A stretch of DNA of 64,000 nt, taken from NCBI RefSeq assembly GCF_003945595.2, contig NW_024104998.1:2971790-3035789 (forward strand), in the 5' to 3' direction. The translations under genes were made by a program, and so were the position numbers. Below, piece after piece: positions 36,544-50,345 of the stretch (position 1 is the first letter of the stretch; each line of letters opens with the position of its first letter). This DNA comes from Pipra filicauda. Taxonomy: Eukaryota > Chordata > Aves > Passeriformes > Pipridae. The notes beneath the pieces were generated by a model. That model did not search any database, was not told where the DNA came from, and was given only the letters and a program-made list of their open reading frames with translations.

Positions 36544-38615
36544 TACAGTTATTGTGCTACCAACAGAAAGTGCCCAGAGGCCCTGAAGGGACCTTTTCAC
36601 TTGATACTACCACTGGGATTTATAAGTCAACCCCTTATCCCACCTGCACAAGCAAGCCCAAATTCCAAGCACATATAAGCCCAATTTTAAGGAGCTTATG
36701 GCTGACAGGTACAACCCAAAGAAGATTCCAAGAGAAGCATGAAAATAAGTCATAACTGAGCAAACTTTCCTTTCTTTCAAATTTCAACTTTGAATACACT
36801 TCTTTAACTTATATTTTCCTTAAGACTTTCTCTGCCTGCATTGTCCTTTCTCCTTCTTCCTCTCCTAAAACTAGATGGGAATCAGTAGCATACCTCAATA
36901 AAAGACATTAAAATTAGATCATACTTAAGGTTGGTTTGAAAATGCTTTAAAACCCTATGTATATCTACAACAGTACTTAATTAAAATAAATTATACTTTA
37001 TTACTGATCACAATAGCTATCATAAATTTAGTAACAATAAAGTAATGATATCTTAACAACTGCATTCATGTGAAGATTATCATTTATTAGGCACACACCA
37101 CATAGTAAAGCTCAGCAACAAGGGACAGAGTTGTCAGTAAATACCTTTCAAAGAAGCAAATGTAAAGGTATAGGGTGCTGTTTTGTTTTACTTAAATTTT
37201 CTGAGGAGTCAGTTTCTGAGTGAAAATTGGCATTTGAAACTTTACTTTCAGAATATTGGAAGCATCATTGAGGTAAAGTGAAATTGTAGCTCCAGGAAGG
37301 CCTAAATATGTCAGTCTGTATAGAGTAAAGCTGTGTATTGCTACGTCCTTGATGGAGATGACTGCTGAATAGCATATCCACTCCCCAGTGCATTGGGTGT
37401 TGTGTACAGCTATATGGGCAGGAGGAGAGAAGAAGGTGGTGCTGTTCCTTTTGTTGATTTTTCACCTGGATTATTTGAATCTGAAGATGTTCTCTGTGCA
37501 TATTACATGCTTGATCTTTTTGTCAGACAGACACAGTTTCTTAGATACTTGCAGAGCCCCAGAATAGACCGGGATCAACTCAGAGTCCCCGTATTTGCCA
37601 CACTCCTACAAGAAGGGTACACCAGGGTGGGCCAATCAGGGGCATGCAGCCCCACAGAGCTGAGGAATTATGTGTAAGGAAGCTTGTGCTTGCACTGGGT
37701 TTATACTCTTCAGTCTCCTGCTGTGTGAGCTCCAGAGTGATTTTTAAGGGCCGCTTCATGAGAATTGTGTTGTCATGGCTGGAGTCAAGGTATGCAGCAC
37801 TCATCTGTTTGAAGAAACAATGGGGTAGAAATCTCTAGTAGATGAAGCCCTTGAGAGAGTTTCTTTTGACTCTTCCTAGGCTTTTTAGAACTGAGAAATC
37901 AAGCTTAATTGGAATTTAAAGACATTATATGGTAGGAATGATCGATGACACTTGATAATTGAACCTGAATCAAAAGGAAAAAACAAGTCATTTATAGGAA
38001 ATATTTCAGAACAGGGCACTTAGATATCTTTAAATATTTTCTCCTAACCCCTCAGCTCTTTAGATCATTATTCAGAATTCATAAATAATAGTGTAATGCC
38101 CATTTAGAAAGATATGACAAAATGTGCTTTTCCAGGGAGTTGCAAAAGCTAATGTACTTTTACATCCAAGTACTTTCCTAGAGTTAATCAAATGTTGCAA
38201 AATGCCCTTTAGTTTAATTGCATGTACAAACATACAGACAAAAAGAGAAAACAACTGATATTATTCATTATCTTTTTCTTTATTATCTTCATCATGACAG
38301 CTGTGGGCAAGAGTAGCCTGACTTCCTTGATCCTTACTAGTTTGTCTTTGTGTCTAATCTTTTAAACTCTGAACAAGTACCTTAGTGATAATAGTAATAC
38401 TAATTTTATAAATCCATTTTTATTTTAAGCTAGCTAGGCAATTTCTGACAAGTAGTGTAAACACAAAAAACTGTTCTATAAACTCAGAAATAGCCACACT
38501 AATAGACTATAGTTATTGTTTACAACTTATATCAGACTTCATCTGACAAAACTCACTTTCAAAAGGCTTAAACAATCACTACAACCTCAATGAGGTACTG
38601 AAAAAAAGGTAAATT

Positions 38616-38633
38616 AAAAAAAAAAAAAAAAAA
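38616..38633 (+). repeat. Poly(A) run of 18
   Basis: Eighteen consecutive A after AAATT. No polyadenylation signal, target-site duplication or cDNA-like sequence lies upstream, so I treat it as simple sequence and not the tail of a retrocopy. Confidence 0.85.
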
Positions 38634-39169
38634 GAAAAGCATTTCCACTGTTGATTATTTCATAAATTCTGTCAGTCCACTCTGTATTGTATGTTCTTCA
38701 CAAATTATGACTGATCCATGACATTTCTGAGACGGCCCATTGCAGTTGCAATATTATGGCTTTAAATGTAATATCGGACATCACCATGAGAAAAGAATAC
38801 CCCCAGGAGTTGAGGACAGAAGGTAATACAGTGGCTCTTTCAGTGGTGTGGGAGACATGGCAAACTGCTGCATAGCTGAACAGTTCCCCTTTGTTCTCTG
38901 TTCAGCTATGGATCCGATTTCTCTGAATTGGGCTTATTACAATAAATATAGATGCACAACATGATTATTTATGGGAAGAAAACAGACAAAAGAGGTTGAG
39001 TTGCTGGTACCTAAAACCTCATTTTCTGAGCTTCTCCCCCTGAGGCCCTTTTCATTTGTTGCACCATTGTATTCTCATTGTTGCTCAATGATACAAGCCT
39101 AAGCTGTTCATCAATTTACCCACTCCCCCAATCTCTTTCTCTCTCATGTGTGCTTCCTCTCTCTTCCCA

Positions 39170-39450
39170 TGTTAATAGTTCCCCTGAAATCCTATCACTT
39201 TGCTGGAGGATTGATGTAAGTCTCCAGCAATTAACATAATTACAAGCCTGATTATCTTCTAATTGCATTATGAGTATTTGGTTATTCACTACACAAATTA
39301 GAGAAAATTAAAGAGGAGCAAGATCCTGTGGTGTGGGCGGTATGCTTTCTAAACTGTTCTGAGCATCTGAATGCTGTGAGATAACAAGAAGGTGAAGACG
39401 TTTTATATTCCTATTGGCTCACAGTTGTTCTTGTCATTGTATAATGTTTT
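39170..39450. promoter_or_regulatory. Candidate conserved non-coding element / enhancer
   Basis: Over about 120 bp there is a dense set of homeodomain-type cores (CAATTAACATAATTACAAG, GATTATCTTCTAATTGCATTATG, ACAAATTAG), followed by a CCTATTGGCTC box and a SOX-like CATTGT. There are no simple repeats or transposon signatures. This texture is common in deeply conserved vertebrate developmental enhancers. Conservation itself cannot be seen from one sequence, so this is a pattern-based guess. Confidence 0.35.
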
Positions 39451-42400
39451 TTTTTCCTCTTTCAACAGTGTTTTGTGTCACTCAAAGATGAGGTCTTACT
39501 TCCTTTGTTTGGGCAAGTTTACTGATAACATACAGTAAACTAAAGTAAATGCCATATTTTTCTATATAGATTTGGTAGAGTAAAATGATAGAAATTAGAA
39601 CAAAAAGCACCTAGAGGACATATGCCTCTCTACTACTGAGAAACATCAATAATTCAAATACATAATTAAGGGATACTGTGTGTGATGACAAGGGAACATA
39701 ACAGTAAACAAACATCAAGAATTGCAGGTTCTTGCCTGTCTCTTCTAGTGTTTTTGAGGTTATTGCATTATTAGTTAAATAAGCAAGGATAAATTCAAAT
39801 AGCAAGTAATTGCTAGAGAGCAGCTTTAAACCTGAGTAGCACTTTGATGGGGTATAACCAGTACAGAACAGAAGTCACTTTACTGGCAGCAATGCCAGCA
39901 ATGAAAAGGGGTGCTTGAATGTACAGAATGAAAATTCATGGAAAAATTAAGTAACTGGATATATTGGAAAATTACATTTTTAAAAGGAAATATTTGGAGT
40001 TTGACCAAAATATGGAGAGAAAAACCCATGGCAGGGAAAGGGAGCAAAGATTTACAGAAACGATTATAGGTTCTGCTGTTGTTGAGTTGAAGACTATGAC
40101 TGCTGCTGGAAAAACAGCCATCTCATGCCTCATGCAGGACTAACCACCCTGTTATACCCACAAGACAGCTAGTGAGGTAGGAGGTGGGGAGGTCTGTTCC
40201 AAGTCAACCAGCTGAACTCCCCCGAGCAGTGCTGTGAGCACCCTTTACTGCCTTCCACCTTAAGTAACTGCCAGCTCTTGTGCTTTGGGATAACTCAAGT
40301 ACACATCTTGTTATGAGCCAAATCCTGCTAATATTCTTCATGGGAGTCTTTTTCATCTTACAGACATGTTTTTAATAGAAGTTAACCTGCCAATGCTCAA
40401 AACTGGTGCCCCTGAATGAATTTACAGGATACAGCAATGATCTAATATCAGTGAATATAACTTTGGCTTCTGTATTGGACCTCTCTTGCCGTCCTGGTCT
40501 CAAGATTTCCAGATAGTGCAAACGGCACTCAGCCACAAGGGAATAAATTGATGACATTTGCTTATTTCAAAAGGGTCAGCACACAGTCTTTGGTCAGGAA
40601 TTTTGCCCTCTGACCTAGGAACTGCATAGTGTGGAATTCAAATGTGTGACCTCAGGTTTTGCAGCTGTAAAGTCTTTACTATGGAAACCCATTTCCATTC
40701 ACATAATTTACTTACACATACCTGGTGCATTCAGATACATTCCTCTCTAGGTTTGACTGCAGAATTAGGAGCTAATGATCATAACTTTCTCAAGGAAGCA
40801 AAATGTATACTGCAAAACTCACTGCTATTTGCATGTAAAGTGTACTTTGATCTCCTTACATATGACCATATGATTTGATGTCCAGAATGTTCCCAAAGAC
40901 TTCCATCAAAAAATTCACCAATAACACTCCCTGTCTGCAATACCTCCTATTGCTTGAACCGGTAGCCGCAAAACTAGAAATGTGGATCCTAAATAGGGCC
41001 ACAATGCTGCAAGGAGGCCTCACCTAAACAGGCTTACTTTTGGTGCTTCCAGTATCCACTCTAAATATCCCAAAGGCATCCAAGGGCTTTATGCTCAAAT
41101 TGAACTGATGATACCAAAATATAGTAGTTATCTTTTTTCCTCTTTTCAATATTGTATCCCGTATTTAGTACTGTGGTCTTAGTTGTAAAGGCTGCAACAC
41201 AACAGAGTTTTTGATTTACCTCATTTCTTAGAGCAAAGTAAATTTCAAGCTGTGGATACAACTTCTGTTGAGCTCTCTAACCTCATCTCCCATTTAATAC
41301 TGTTATTCACAACTGAGAAAACATGCTGCTACTTATTACAGAAGCCCAAAGAGAGTACCATTATTTTACACAAAGAAGACAAAACACACATTTTGAAACA
41401 ATGGCAGCAAATCTCCTGAACTTCACAGGCAGTAGGGCCCATTCCAGGCCCCCTGCTGGACAGATAGAATTACTGCAAACTAAAGCCAGACAACACTCAG
41501 TCAAGTTATCACGGTCTCCAGAATTCAACTGGCTGTGTCGCTACATACATGTCCCAACGTTTTCCTTAAAATAAAATGAGATCTGTCCTATTTGAATTCC
41601 TCTATTCATACCTCCTTAGGACGGGCAGGAAAAGAATGCCATTTGTCCATATCCTCTAGGCCATAAAAGTTTGTCTGATTTTGTAGAGCTCTCAAGGTCC
41701 ATAACTCCTGGACATTCACTGATTAAAGAAGCTGGCCATTACTAAAGCATCAATTTAAGACAAATTTAAATGGGAAAGGTGAGAACAATCTTAATTATCT
41801 ATCACTCTAGCACAGTCAAAAAAAATCCCTCATCAACAGAAGAATTTTCTTAAAAACAAATGAACCATGTATACATATTTTCATTTGATGACACCAAGTG
41901 TGTGCATGAAACTATGGGAACCCATCACCATGTGCTTCATCTGATCCATCCAGACAGAAAATAAAGAGAGAAGCCATACACCATATGAGTCCTTAACAGA
42001 TAATTTAAAAGTATTTTTCAAGGGGGTTTAAAATAGATTCAACATTAAATTGAATTTTTACAAGTAGGTAAAATTTCATATAATTTTTTAAAGCTATATA
42101 ACTTTAATAGCTCTAGACAGTGGGTCAAATTCAGCTTTAATGTAAAACACAGTGAATTTCATGAAAAGCTTCATTGAATTTACTGGCAATTTGCCCAGTT
42201 GCCACAGAATTCAGTTTTGCACTGTCTTTCACGTTCCTCTCACTGCTTCTCATAGCTGTCATATGTACACAGTCTAGAAGTTTGCAGAAGTCCAGGACTG
42301 GTAGTGAAAGTGGATTTAAGTTTAAACTGAAGACTGGACTCCCAAGTGAAAGAATGAATTAGAAGGAAATAAATGAGGATTTTTTTTTCTTTTGCACTAG

Positions 42401-43236
42401 CACTTGACAGTTCCACTTTTACAAGTAGGTAAGAATTCTGAGCACCTGATTATTGACAGAAGACACAAATACTTCCTTTAAAGAAATCCTGTGCAGTACA
42501 TAGATAAAATTTCCACAACACAGTGACTCTGAGACCCAAATAAATTGTCCATACGTGTTCTTTACAAGTTATGCAAGCAATTTCTAGGAGCCAATATTCA
42601 TGACAGGATAGTCTAGAGACATTTCAGATTGTTTTGAAACAGAAAGCAGTACATGACTTAGTAGGCAGACTGTAATACCAAGCCACAGCTATCCTTAAAT
42701 TTGAAGTGTTATCTTCCTTTTTGATGTAAAACTCCTTCACCACAGTGAAAAGCAAACAAAATATTGTTTCCCTGCTTCATTACTTTAGTAAGAAGGACTG
42801 ACGACATGCTTAGCTGGCAGGAAAAATAATTTATTTCACTGTCACGTTATTTGTTCACCTGCTGCAAGGTAAATAGAAGCTAAGTCACTCTTTATTTATT
42901 TAGCTTCTGTAAGACACCCATACCGAAATAGCTGGCATTATCTATTATATACAACCACTCTACTATACTGATCACAAAAACATAAAAATACTGCAAGACT
43001 CTATATAACCAACTTCACTCTTAATAGTTAATATTTGGTGAAAACAACACACCACCTTTTAGATTTTTAAACACAATGCCTTATTTTTATTTTCTTCACT
43101 CATCACTTTTCCAATTTAAAATGTGTTTTGAAAATAACAGTCATTTAACTTAATTAATGTTCAAAACGTACTAGGAAAGTAAACGGTCCACATGTAGGAG
43201 TTTTCAGTGTCTGGGTTTTATCTGTTATCACAGATC

Positions 43237-43256
43237 TATTATTATTATTATTATTA
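43237..43256 (+). repeat. (ATT)n microsatellite
   Basis: Six or seven perfect ATT units, likely length-variable. No function inferred. Confidence 0.85.
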
Positions 43257-43778
43257 GTATAATTTCTTTGTCATACCAGTACAAAAAAAATTTAACTGAT
43301 AAATATATTTGAAAATGCAGTTAAGAGCCAATTCCCATGTTAATTTCTCAGAGAAATTTCCCGCTAGGGTGTGGTTGAAAGCAGAGAAAGTGAGTTGGGA
43401 ATGTACAGAGATTACTATGCATTAGCGTAAAGCATATCTTTTCCTGTGAAGTGAAGAATGGTATAAGCTCCACACTCAAAATGAGAGTATAAATTTGACT
43501 CAACAAAGCAGCCTGCTTGCAGAAGCTTGCTCCACTCTCTCATTTCGTAGCACAAATAAAATGCTTTTTTACCCCGCCTCTGCAAATAGAGTCAAACATT
43601 CTAAATAAAGTAAAATCTTATATCATGGGGACAAGCAAAGAATTTATGTTTCAGGAGACTGCTTGATAGAGAAATGCTATGCAGGGTGAGAAGGTATTAT
43701 GGCAAACTCATGTAAGGCCACAGAAGTGAACGTAATGAGGGTTTGGCTTCGTTTTTTTCTGTTTCATGCTGGCTTCAG

Positions 43779-43897
43779 CCCATGCAGCACTGAGCTCTTC
43801 GTTGTCACTGGCGGATCCGCGACTGGCTCTAACATTCAGCTGCCCACAGCACGGGCAGACCTGCCGCAGCTGGCTTAGTGGGTTTTTCCAGAAGTCT
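43779..43897. other. CpG-dense, splice-flanked exon-like segment
   Basis: This 119-bp block is GC-rich and holds several CpG dinucleotides (including the palindrome GCGGATCCGC at 43811-43820) in a region otherwise almost free of CpG. On the plus strand it is preceded by a pyrimidine-rich tract ending CTTCAG and followed by GTAAGA. A frame starting at 43766 stays open through it and encodes a serine/leucine-rich stretch with two or three cysteines. On the minus strand the right edge is instead a good acceptor (CAATTCTTCTTACAG) leading into an open frame that begins DFWKNPLSQLRQVCPCCGQL and runs to a stop at 43708. I recognise no protein on either strand. It could be a real internal or terminal exon, a non-coding RNA exon or a CpG-containing regulatory block. 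Confidence 0.35.
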
Positions 43898-44719
43898 GTA
43901 AGAAGAATTGAATTCATGCTCTTGTTAGTTGTAAAAAGAAGTTGTCACTGTCTCCACAGATTACAAACACGGGCAACATTTCTCTCTCTGCCATGCGAAT
44001 TCTGGTACCCATCGTTACTTTGCTTACAGTAAATAAAGAGGTTGCTTACTGTTGCAGTGTTTACCTATTGAAATATTACTCTTTCAAGAGTACATTAATA
44101 TCTTTCAAATGTCCTTTTTGGTACTTTCAAATTTGTCAGAACTCTGATTTTGGAAATATGCAAAAGTTTTCTGAGAACATGAACGTCATCTCCTCCCCTT
44201 GAGTTCCCAGGTTGCTATGCTAGAACAGGTCTCAGGCTCTATCTTCCAAATGGTCATTTACATGTGTTAAAAGACAGGAGCACATTCGGTGGGGGAAACT
44301 GAAACTACCAGCAAGAGGGAGGGCATTCACCTAAATGGAAAATCCAGGTTCAAGCCTCTTATGTAAAACAGACAGAAGAACAAACTGACCTCTGTTCTCT
44401 CTTGGTTCACATACATCCACTAGCTGGTTGAGTATGCTAAGTTTTATTCAGGTTTAACCAGAAAATCATTCTTGAAACTGCAATTTTGCTGAAATTGGTA
44501 TATTTCTGGGAAAAGAAAAAAGCCTTCTCATTTCAGCTAACCAACATTTTCACTGAGAGATTCTGACACAGTTCTCATGGTAAAAAGCTATTTTTAAATT
44601 TTTATTATGTTTCAGTAGTGTTATATTTATGTACAGTACATTACATTCTGTGTTTACTTAATCTCAGAAGATATAACAGCAATATATGGAACAGTTACAT
44701 ACAGTGGGAAGATTTTATG

Positions 44720-44759
44720 TATAATTTGATATAATGACCTATAATTTGATATATTGACC
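44720..44759 (+). repeat. 20-bp tandem duplication
   Basis: TATAATTTGATATAATGACC and TATAATTTGATATATTGACC lie side by side with a single mismatch. A local duplication in AT-rich DNA. Confidence 0.9.
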
Positions 44760-47700
44760 TATAACCCATGTTCTAAGTTTATGGAACACCAATGGAAAAA
44801 TATAAAATATTATAACACTTGATCTTTGATGACATTATTACGCTAATAGATCACATTTTTTGTCTTCTGAAGAGATTTTTCCTTTCCACTGTAAAAAATC
44901 ACCACCTCCCATTATTTTTTCGAGACCGTTCTATATTCTGCCAATAGCAGATACTTCACTTTACACACAATTCTGGGACCAAAAATGCAAGATATGTTCT
45001 GAGGCAGACTTGACATCATACCAGAACATACATACATGCACACTGTGAAGAAACACCAGTATCCCCAACTTTTACCTGCCACATTTGAAGGCTGGCCTTG
45101 TTCTATTTTGCATCACTGGACCAGCAGTGATGACTTGGGTCTCTGCTTTCAAGTTAAACCAAAAATGTAGAGAGCTGTCTCCAATGTTTCTGTTGGATAA
45201 GTATATAAGCTCGCTTTCAATATATTTTAAGATACATTGGATTTTAATATACTACAGTTTTGGACTTGCTGTGGTCTTTGGGGCTAATAACAGAGGACAA
45301 AAATAGACAAATTAAAGACCTAGACCAAAATATTCTGGCAGGAGGTCCTTGCTAAAGACACTAGGGACTTCAAGTGAGAATTTGATGTTTTCCTCACACC
45401 TATATTGTCTTTTCTTATCAGCAGCTGAAGATCTGGCTAGCGGTCTCCAGAGCAGTTCTCTTGGAAAACATTTACAGAAGCCACCAATGAGCTAATAAAA
45501 GCTGGTAAATAATATCCTGGCACCCACATTTTATCTCAGGACTGCAGCAGGTGGAAGTCACTGTTGTGCCATAATTTTCTCTATTTTCTGAAGAGGGCTT
45601 CTCCAGCAATCTGGGCAGAATTCAAATTTAGCATCAGGAGTTCTGAGTTGAAATTTATTTTTCTCCATTGACTGTATTCTGCTATTACCAGGTAATTTCC
45701 TATAGACCCAACAACACATCTTGCAGCAGTAATGTGCATTCTAAACCACTTCAGGCATCTTATTTATCCACATTTTGCTCATCTCCAGCATCTGGTTGGC
45801 CTGCAAGAGAAAGCCTGGGCAAAGAACTACCAAGCCCTTTAAAATGTTTCCTAAATTTGAATTATTTTAACATAAACTGCAACTTTTTTCATTTTTCTGC
45901 CATTTGTTTGTTTTCATGCTTCTTTCAGCCTCTTTTTGTGTACTTAAGCTGATTTTTATCATCTGATTTGAAGGTGTTTAGAGCTGCCAAAACCCTGCAG
46001 AAAAGGGTTATGTAACCATGGCTGATTCTTTACAGCTTGGTGAAGTAAAGCATTAATAGGTCTCACTTGTGAGATTCTGTTTTTCTGTTCCATCACTTCA
46101 GTGGACAAACTTTCTTGCTGTGATACACTTGATAGATGTTGAAAGAGATTAGATGAACTGAGGGCAGTTAGGGTGACCAGAAACAACTGCCAAGCGCACG
46201 TGGGCATATCAAAAGGACTGTGCCATAACCCATAACTTGCTATAACCTACTTGTACACTTCATGGGTTATTTTCAGAGACAAGGGGAAGTGTGTCCCAGT
46301 ATAGAAATTCTTAAAAACTATGTTTAATATCCAGAAATTTCTCTTCTGTACTTTGAAATTAACCAGCAAACTTTCTGTCTTACTAATTAGGCCAACATTC
46401 TTTTAAAGGGCATCAGTTTGCTTCACTTTCAAACTTACTTATGGAGAATTACCTAGTGCAATTACTCCAGTATATCTAGATCCCTGTTCCCTATAGTTTC
46501 TTTCAAGTTATTTTGATAAATGGACATACTGACATTTCCTAACCACAGAACGTGATTTTAGAGACCATCTTTGAGATACAAGACTAAGAGTTTTCACATA
46601 TGCTACAGTTCAAGAGAAAAACACTGCATGCAATTCATCTACCCTTTGGAGAATACAACCTATTGTAACTCTGGGCTACAAAAACATAATGTTATATGGA
46701 AAAACAGGTAACTAGCCCACCTGCCTCACTCTGGCAAAACACACCCTTTTAACAAGAAGAAAAAAATCAGACAACAGCCAGTGACAGTGATTTCCATGTA
46801 TTCCTTCTCTTTCCTCTAAATATCAAGACATTTTTAAAACTGTATTGCTGCTTTCTTCTAGGTACTGTAGTGCTAAGAGAAACTTTAATAATATAGTTGA
46901 AAAACTAAATAAATAAAGGTGCAATGTACCCTCCACCATCATACACTCATTTTTATGCCTTTCCTCCCTCTTCAAGTCAATCTTTCATTAGACTGACTAA
47001 ATTTTTTTAAGTCCATATTTTACCCAGATGTCTTTAAAGCATCTGTTTCTTCTATCCTCTCCCCAAAAATTAGGTTTGTCACTAAATATTTATCATAGGT
47101 CTATATTTTTAAAATCTACCAGCTTGCCTCATTTATCATAGTAATTTTACCACCCCTGCTGATCATCCACTTTAACTGGTCTGAAAAAGAACTGCTATAA
47201 TGAAATATGTGAACATAGTGACTAAGAACTAGGCTTTATGACATGGCATAGTCACTAATTTTCTAGCAAAAATAGCATTGGAGGGTATCTTGTCTCTTTC
47301 CCATTTCATTTGAGATAACCGTGATGGTTTTGATAATACAGGACCTTAGGCTCCTTAAATGGCTGCTGGTCCATTACATTTGGAAACACTTCCTAAACAG
47401 GGTACGAAATCATATATTCATTTTTTACAGAGACAGTAATGGGGAGCAAACAATGACAGCTGAACTTAACACTACTCAACATTTAAATTTAGCCTGGAAA
47501 TTTCCATCCCAAATTGAGAAAATGCCTTCTTAAAGATAAACACTGAAATACATTGAAGATGCATATTATACATTATTTTACAGTATTTTGTTATTAACCT
47601 TGTCTGACATCTAGTAAACACTTCAAAACAGGTCTTTTGGTCTCTACTTCATTGATTTTAATGAAAAAAAAAGGCCTATTCTATAAAGTACATATAGAAG

Positions 47701-48489
47701 GCCATATACCACAATGCAAGTAATTTGGCATACATCCATAAGTCTTGAAAGGAGAGGCACTTAGAAGTGTGAATGTGAATTGCTTTGCAATCTGCAGTGT
47801 GGTAATATAGCTGTCAACCATATTTCAAGTTGTGCAGGACTATGGATAGAAAGCATCTCTGAAAGACACGCTTTCTAAATAGCAGAGACTGAATGACTGA
47901 CATCCAAACACCTTTTTTTTTCTATTGGGGTCTAAAAAGCCCTATGAAGAAGTGAAGTAAAGAAGACCACCCTTCGTAAAACATAGGGAACTTACCTAAA
48001 ATGTGGTTGAAAATTGAAAAATCCCTCTACAGAGCGTGCATGCAATATTAAAGAGAGAAAGAGAAGATCAATGTACTTGCACACAGCCAGAAGTGTGAAA
48101 GTTGGAGGTTTTGGCACGGAGGGTCTGTGACTCCCTATAAGGTTTCAATTCCTCCTGAGTCTGCACCCTTGAGTTTTACTTTGGGTTATGGGGTGAAAAA
48201 AATAATATTCAAAACAAGACCCATCAAGCTACCAAGATGCTCTTTTCTTCAAGATGAAATCATTAAAAACCACTAAGTCTTGGCAGCATTTCTACCTGAA
48301 ATTATCTATTTTTTAATATTCTCTGGCTATTTAGCTTCACTGGAAAGTTTACAAATTTAGGCATATCTCATCTGAGTCCTAGTTTTGTACCAGATCATGA
48401 AGACATGAAAGTCTCTACTTGCTTCTGCTTTCATTATGAAAGTTTCCTCAGCATTTATACATGGTCATCTAAATCAGAGATTAGTGGCT

Positions 48490-48527
48490 GAATTAATGCA
48501 TTACAGTAATCTGTAATGTGTTAATTC
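48490..48527. repeat. 17-bp inverted repeat with 4-nt loop
   Basis: GAATTAATGCATTACAG and CTGTAATGTGTTAATTC pair at 15 of 17 positions around the loop TAAT. The two non-Watson-Crick positions become G-T type pairs if transcribed from one strand. A third partial copy of the arm (ATCTGTAATCC) follows at once. The stem is shorter than a typical microRNA precursor, so a MITE remnant or chance palindrome is more likely. Confidence 0.75.
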
Positions 48528-50229
48528 ATCTGTAATCCACCTACATTAATCCAAAAAAAAAAATGAATTTGATTTCTGTAGCACAACAACATGATTTATG
48601 TTCTTGCCCAATTGGTTATCTCACTTTCAACTACTCTTTGATGTACTACATGCTCTGAGCAAGCCATCAGATTTCTCTATGGTGCAGTTTCTTCCTATTC
48701 TGTAATATCAGGATAGCATTTACTTAGCTTTGTAAAAGTGCTTACACAATTTAGGGTGAATGACTAAAAACCAATTATTAATGTTACGTTCTAACAACTC
48801 TATGAGCCATATGTGGGAAAAAGGTATGGTATTCACAAAATAGGCATTTTAAAATGAAACAGGTTTTAAGCATTCAGATTCTGGGGTGAGGGCAGGGTTT
48901 GAGTTATATACCCAGTAATATTGCATGGAATGCAATACTGCTGCTTAGATGGAATTAATCCTTCAAAAAGCTCTTCACCTCTAGAATAAGACTCAGAATT
49001 TAATAACCGGTTCAGACTGGTCCAATTCCAGATGTAATCCAAATAACTTTTCACAAGAAATTATTAAGAAAATATCCTTGCATGTTTGGTGTCCTGTAGC
49101 TTCTACTACATACTCAGTACATGTTTTACTTTAATATCTTCTTTCTTTGCAGAAGTCAATTATAATTACAAAAAAAAAAAAAAGATTCAAATTGCTAAGA
49201 AGGAAACCAAAGCATTTGATAACAGATAAAACCAGGGTCAGTATCTGATTCATTGGCACTTTCCCAGGCATGAGACATGTTTTCCCCTGGGGTCATCAGG
49301 TCCAGGCAAGCTGCATTCTTTCTGCCAGGCACTTTGTAATGTGCAATGAACAGTGTCATTTATTTTCATTTCCTCATACTTAATTGCATGCTCCTTGCTT
49401 CCAATATTAAGTCAGAAGGCAGGTGGTAGAAGCAGTAAACTAAACTACTACTAGCTGTCAGAGTTACAGACCATGCTACTCTCCTTTTGAAACAAACCAA
49501 TTGTTTACAATTCAGCAGAAACTGCTGAACTGGAAAAACACTTGCTTCCATTGCACATTCAATAGAGATTTTTTTCTTTTATTCTGAAAAAAAAAGAAAG
49601 CCAAAAAATGCTTACCACAAAGAGGATACTTAAATTTATCAACATTTTATCACAGTAACAGGAAGCAATATATGAAGTTACTGTCTTTGTAAATGTACCA
49701 AAAATATTTTTAAGGTGTAGTGGAATGGCTGCTTTAGCCAAGTAACATGTGACTAATGATACTTATGGAATTATTGAACTCAGTAATAAACTAGTTAAAA
49801 ATTTAAAGATCATGCCTGAATACAGAAATAAGACATTTATTATGTATGCAAAATTTACAGTGATCATATTTGAAATTAAATTATTTCACTCATTGTAGAA
49901 GTTAGCATTTATTTAATTTCCTCTATTATAATGAACAAAATAAAGTTTTATCAAAGACCTCCCAGGATTTCTACAAGTATTTGCTTATTTGCATAATAAT
50001 ACAAGTGTTAGTAACACACTTAGAAAAAAATCACTTTATCAGAACACACTCTCCATTTTAGTTCATAAGTGTTCCATGTACTTGTTCTCATACGTTAATT
50101 AATAACTCTATAAAATTTACTGTTCAACATGAACATACTGCTGTTTGCTTTCTGTAATACCCTACTAAAAGACTACTCATGCTGTTATTACACGATAAAT
50201 AGCATATTTCAGCTGCGAGAAAGACAAAC

Positions 50230-50345
50230 ACATGCAAGTTCAGGCTGAATCCTGCAAATTACATGGAAACCTTTACACCTTGGCACTACACCCTCTTGAA
50301 GTCAGTGGAGCTCGGAGCAAAGGAAGGATCACTTTGCTTGAACAA
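50230..50345. repeat. Possible ancient palindromic amniote repeat remnant
   Basis: The words GGCTGAATCCTGCAAA, CTTGAAGTCAGTGGAGC and GCAAAGGAAGGATCACTTTG occur in the order expected for a widespread old reptile/bird repeat whose consensus contains phrases like CCTGCAAA and GAAGTCAATGG. The copy is highly diverged. The call rests on remembered word order only. Confidence 0.4.

Larger units (their letters stand above)
35791..43778. other. Unique sequence with a possible conserved non-coding segment, no gene seen
   Basis: No repeat family was recognised. A 16-bp tandem repeat (36511), a poly(A) run (38616) and a conserved-element-like stretch near 39.2 kb are listed separately. Around 37.55-37.81 kb the sequence is less AT-rich and contains a consensus CCAAT box (GGCCAATCAGG at 37630-37640). 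On the minus strand the motif GTATAAACCC (37697-37706) resembles a TATA box. Open frames in that segment carry no known domain. Confidence 0.5.

Noticed and set aside
38341..38633. Retrocopy ending in the 18-base poly(A)
   Set aside because: No polyadenylation signal, no open frame and no target-site duplication.
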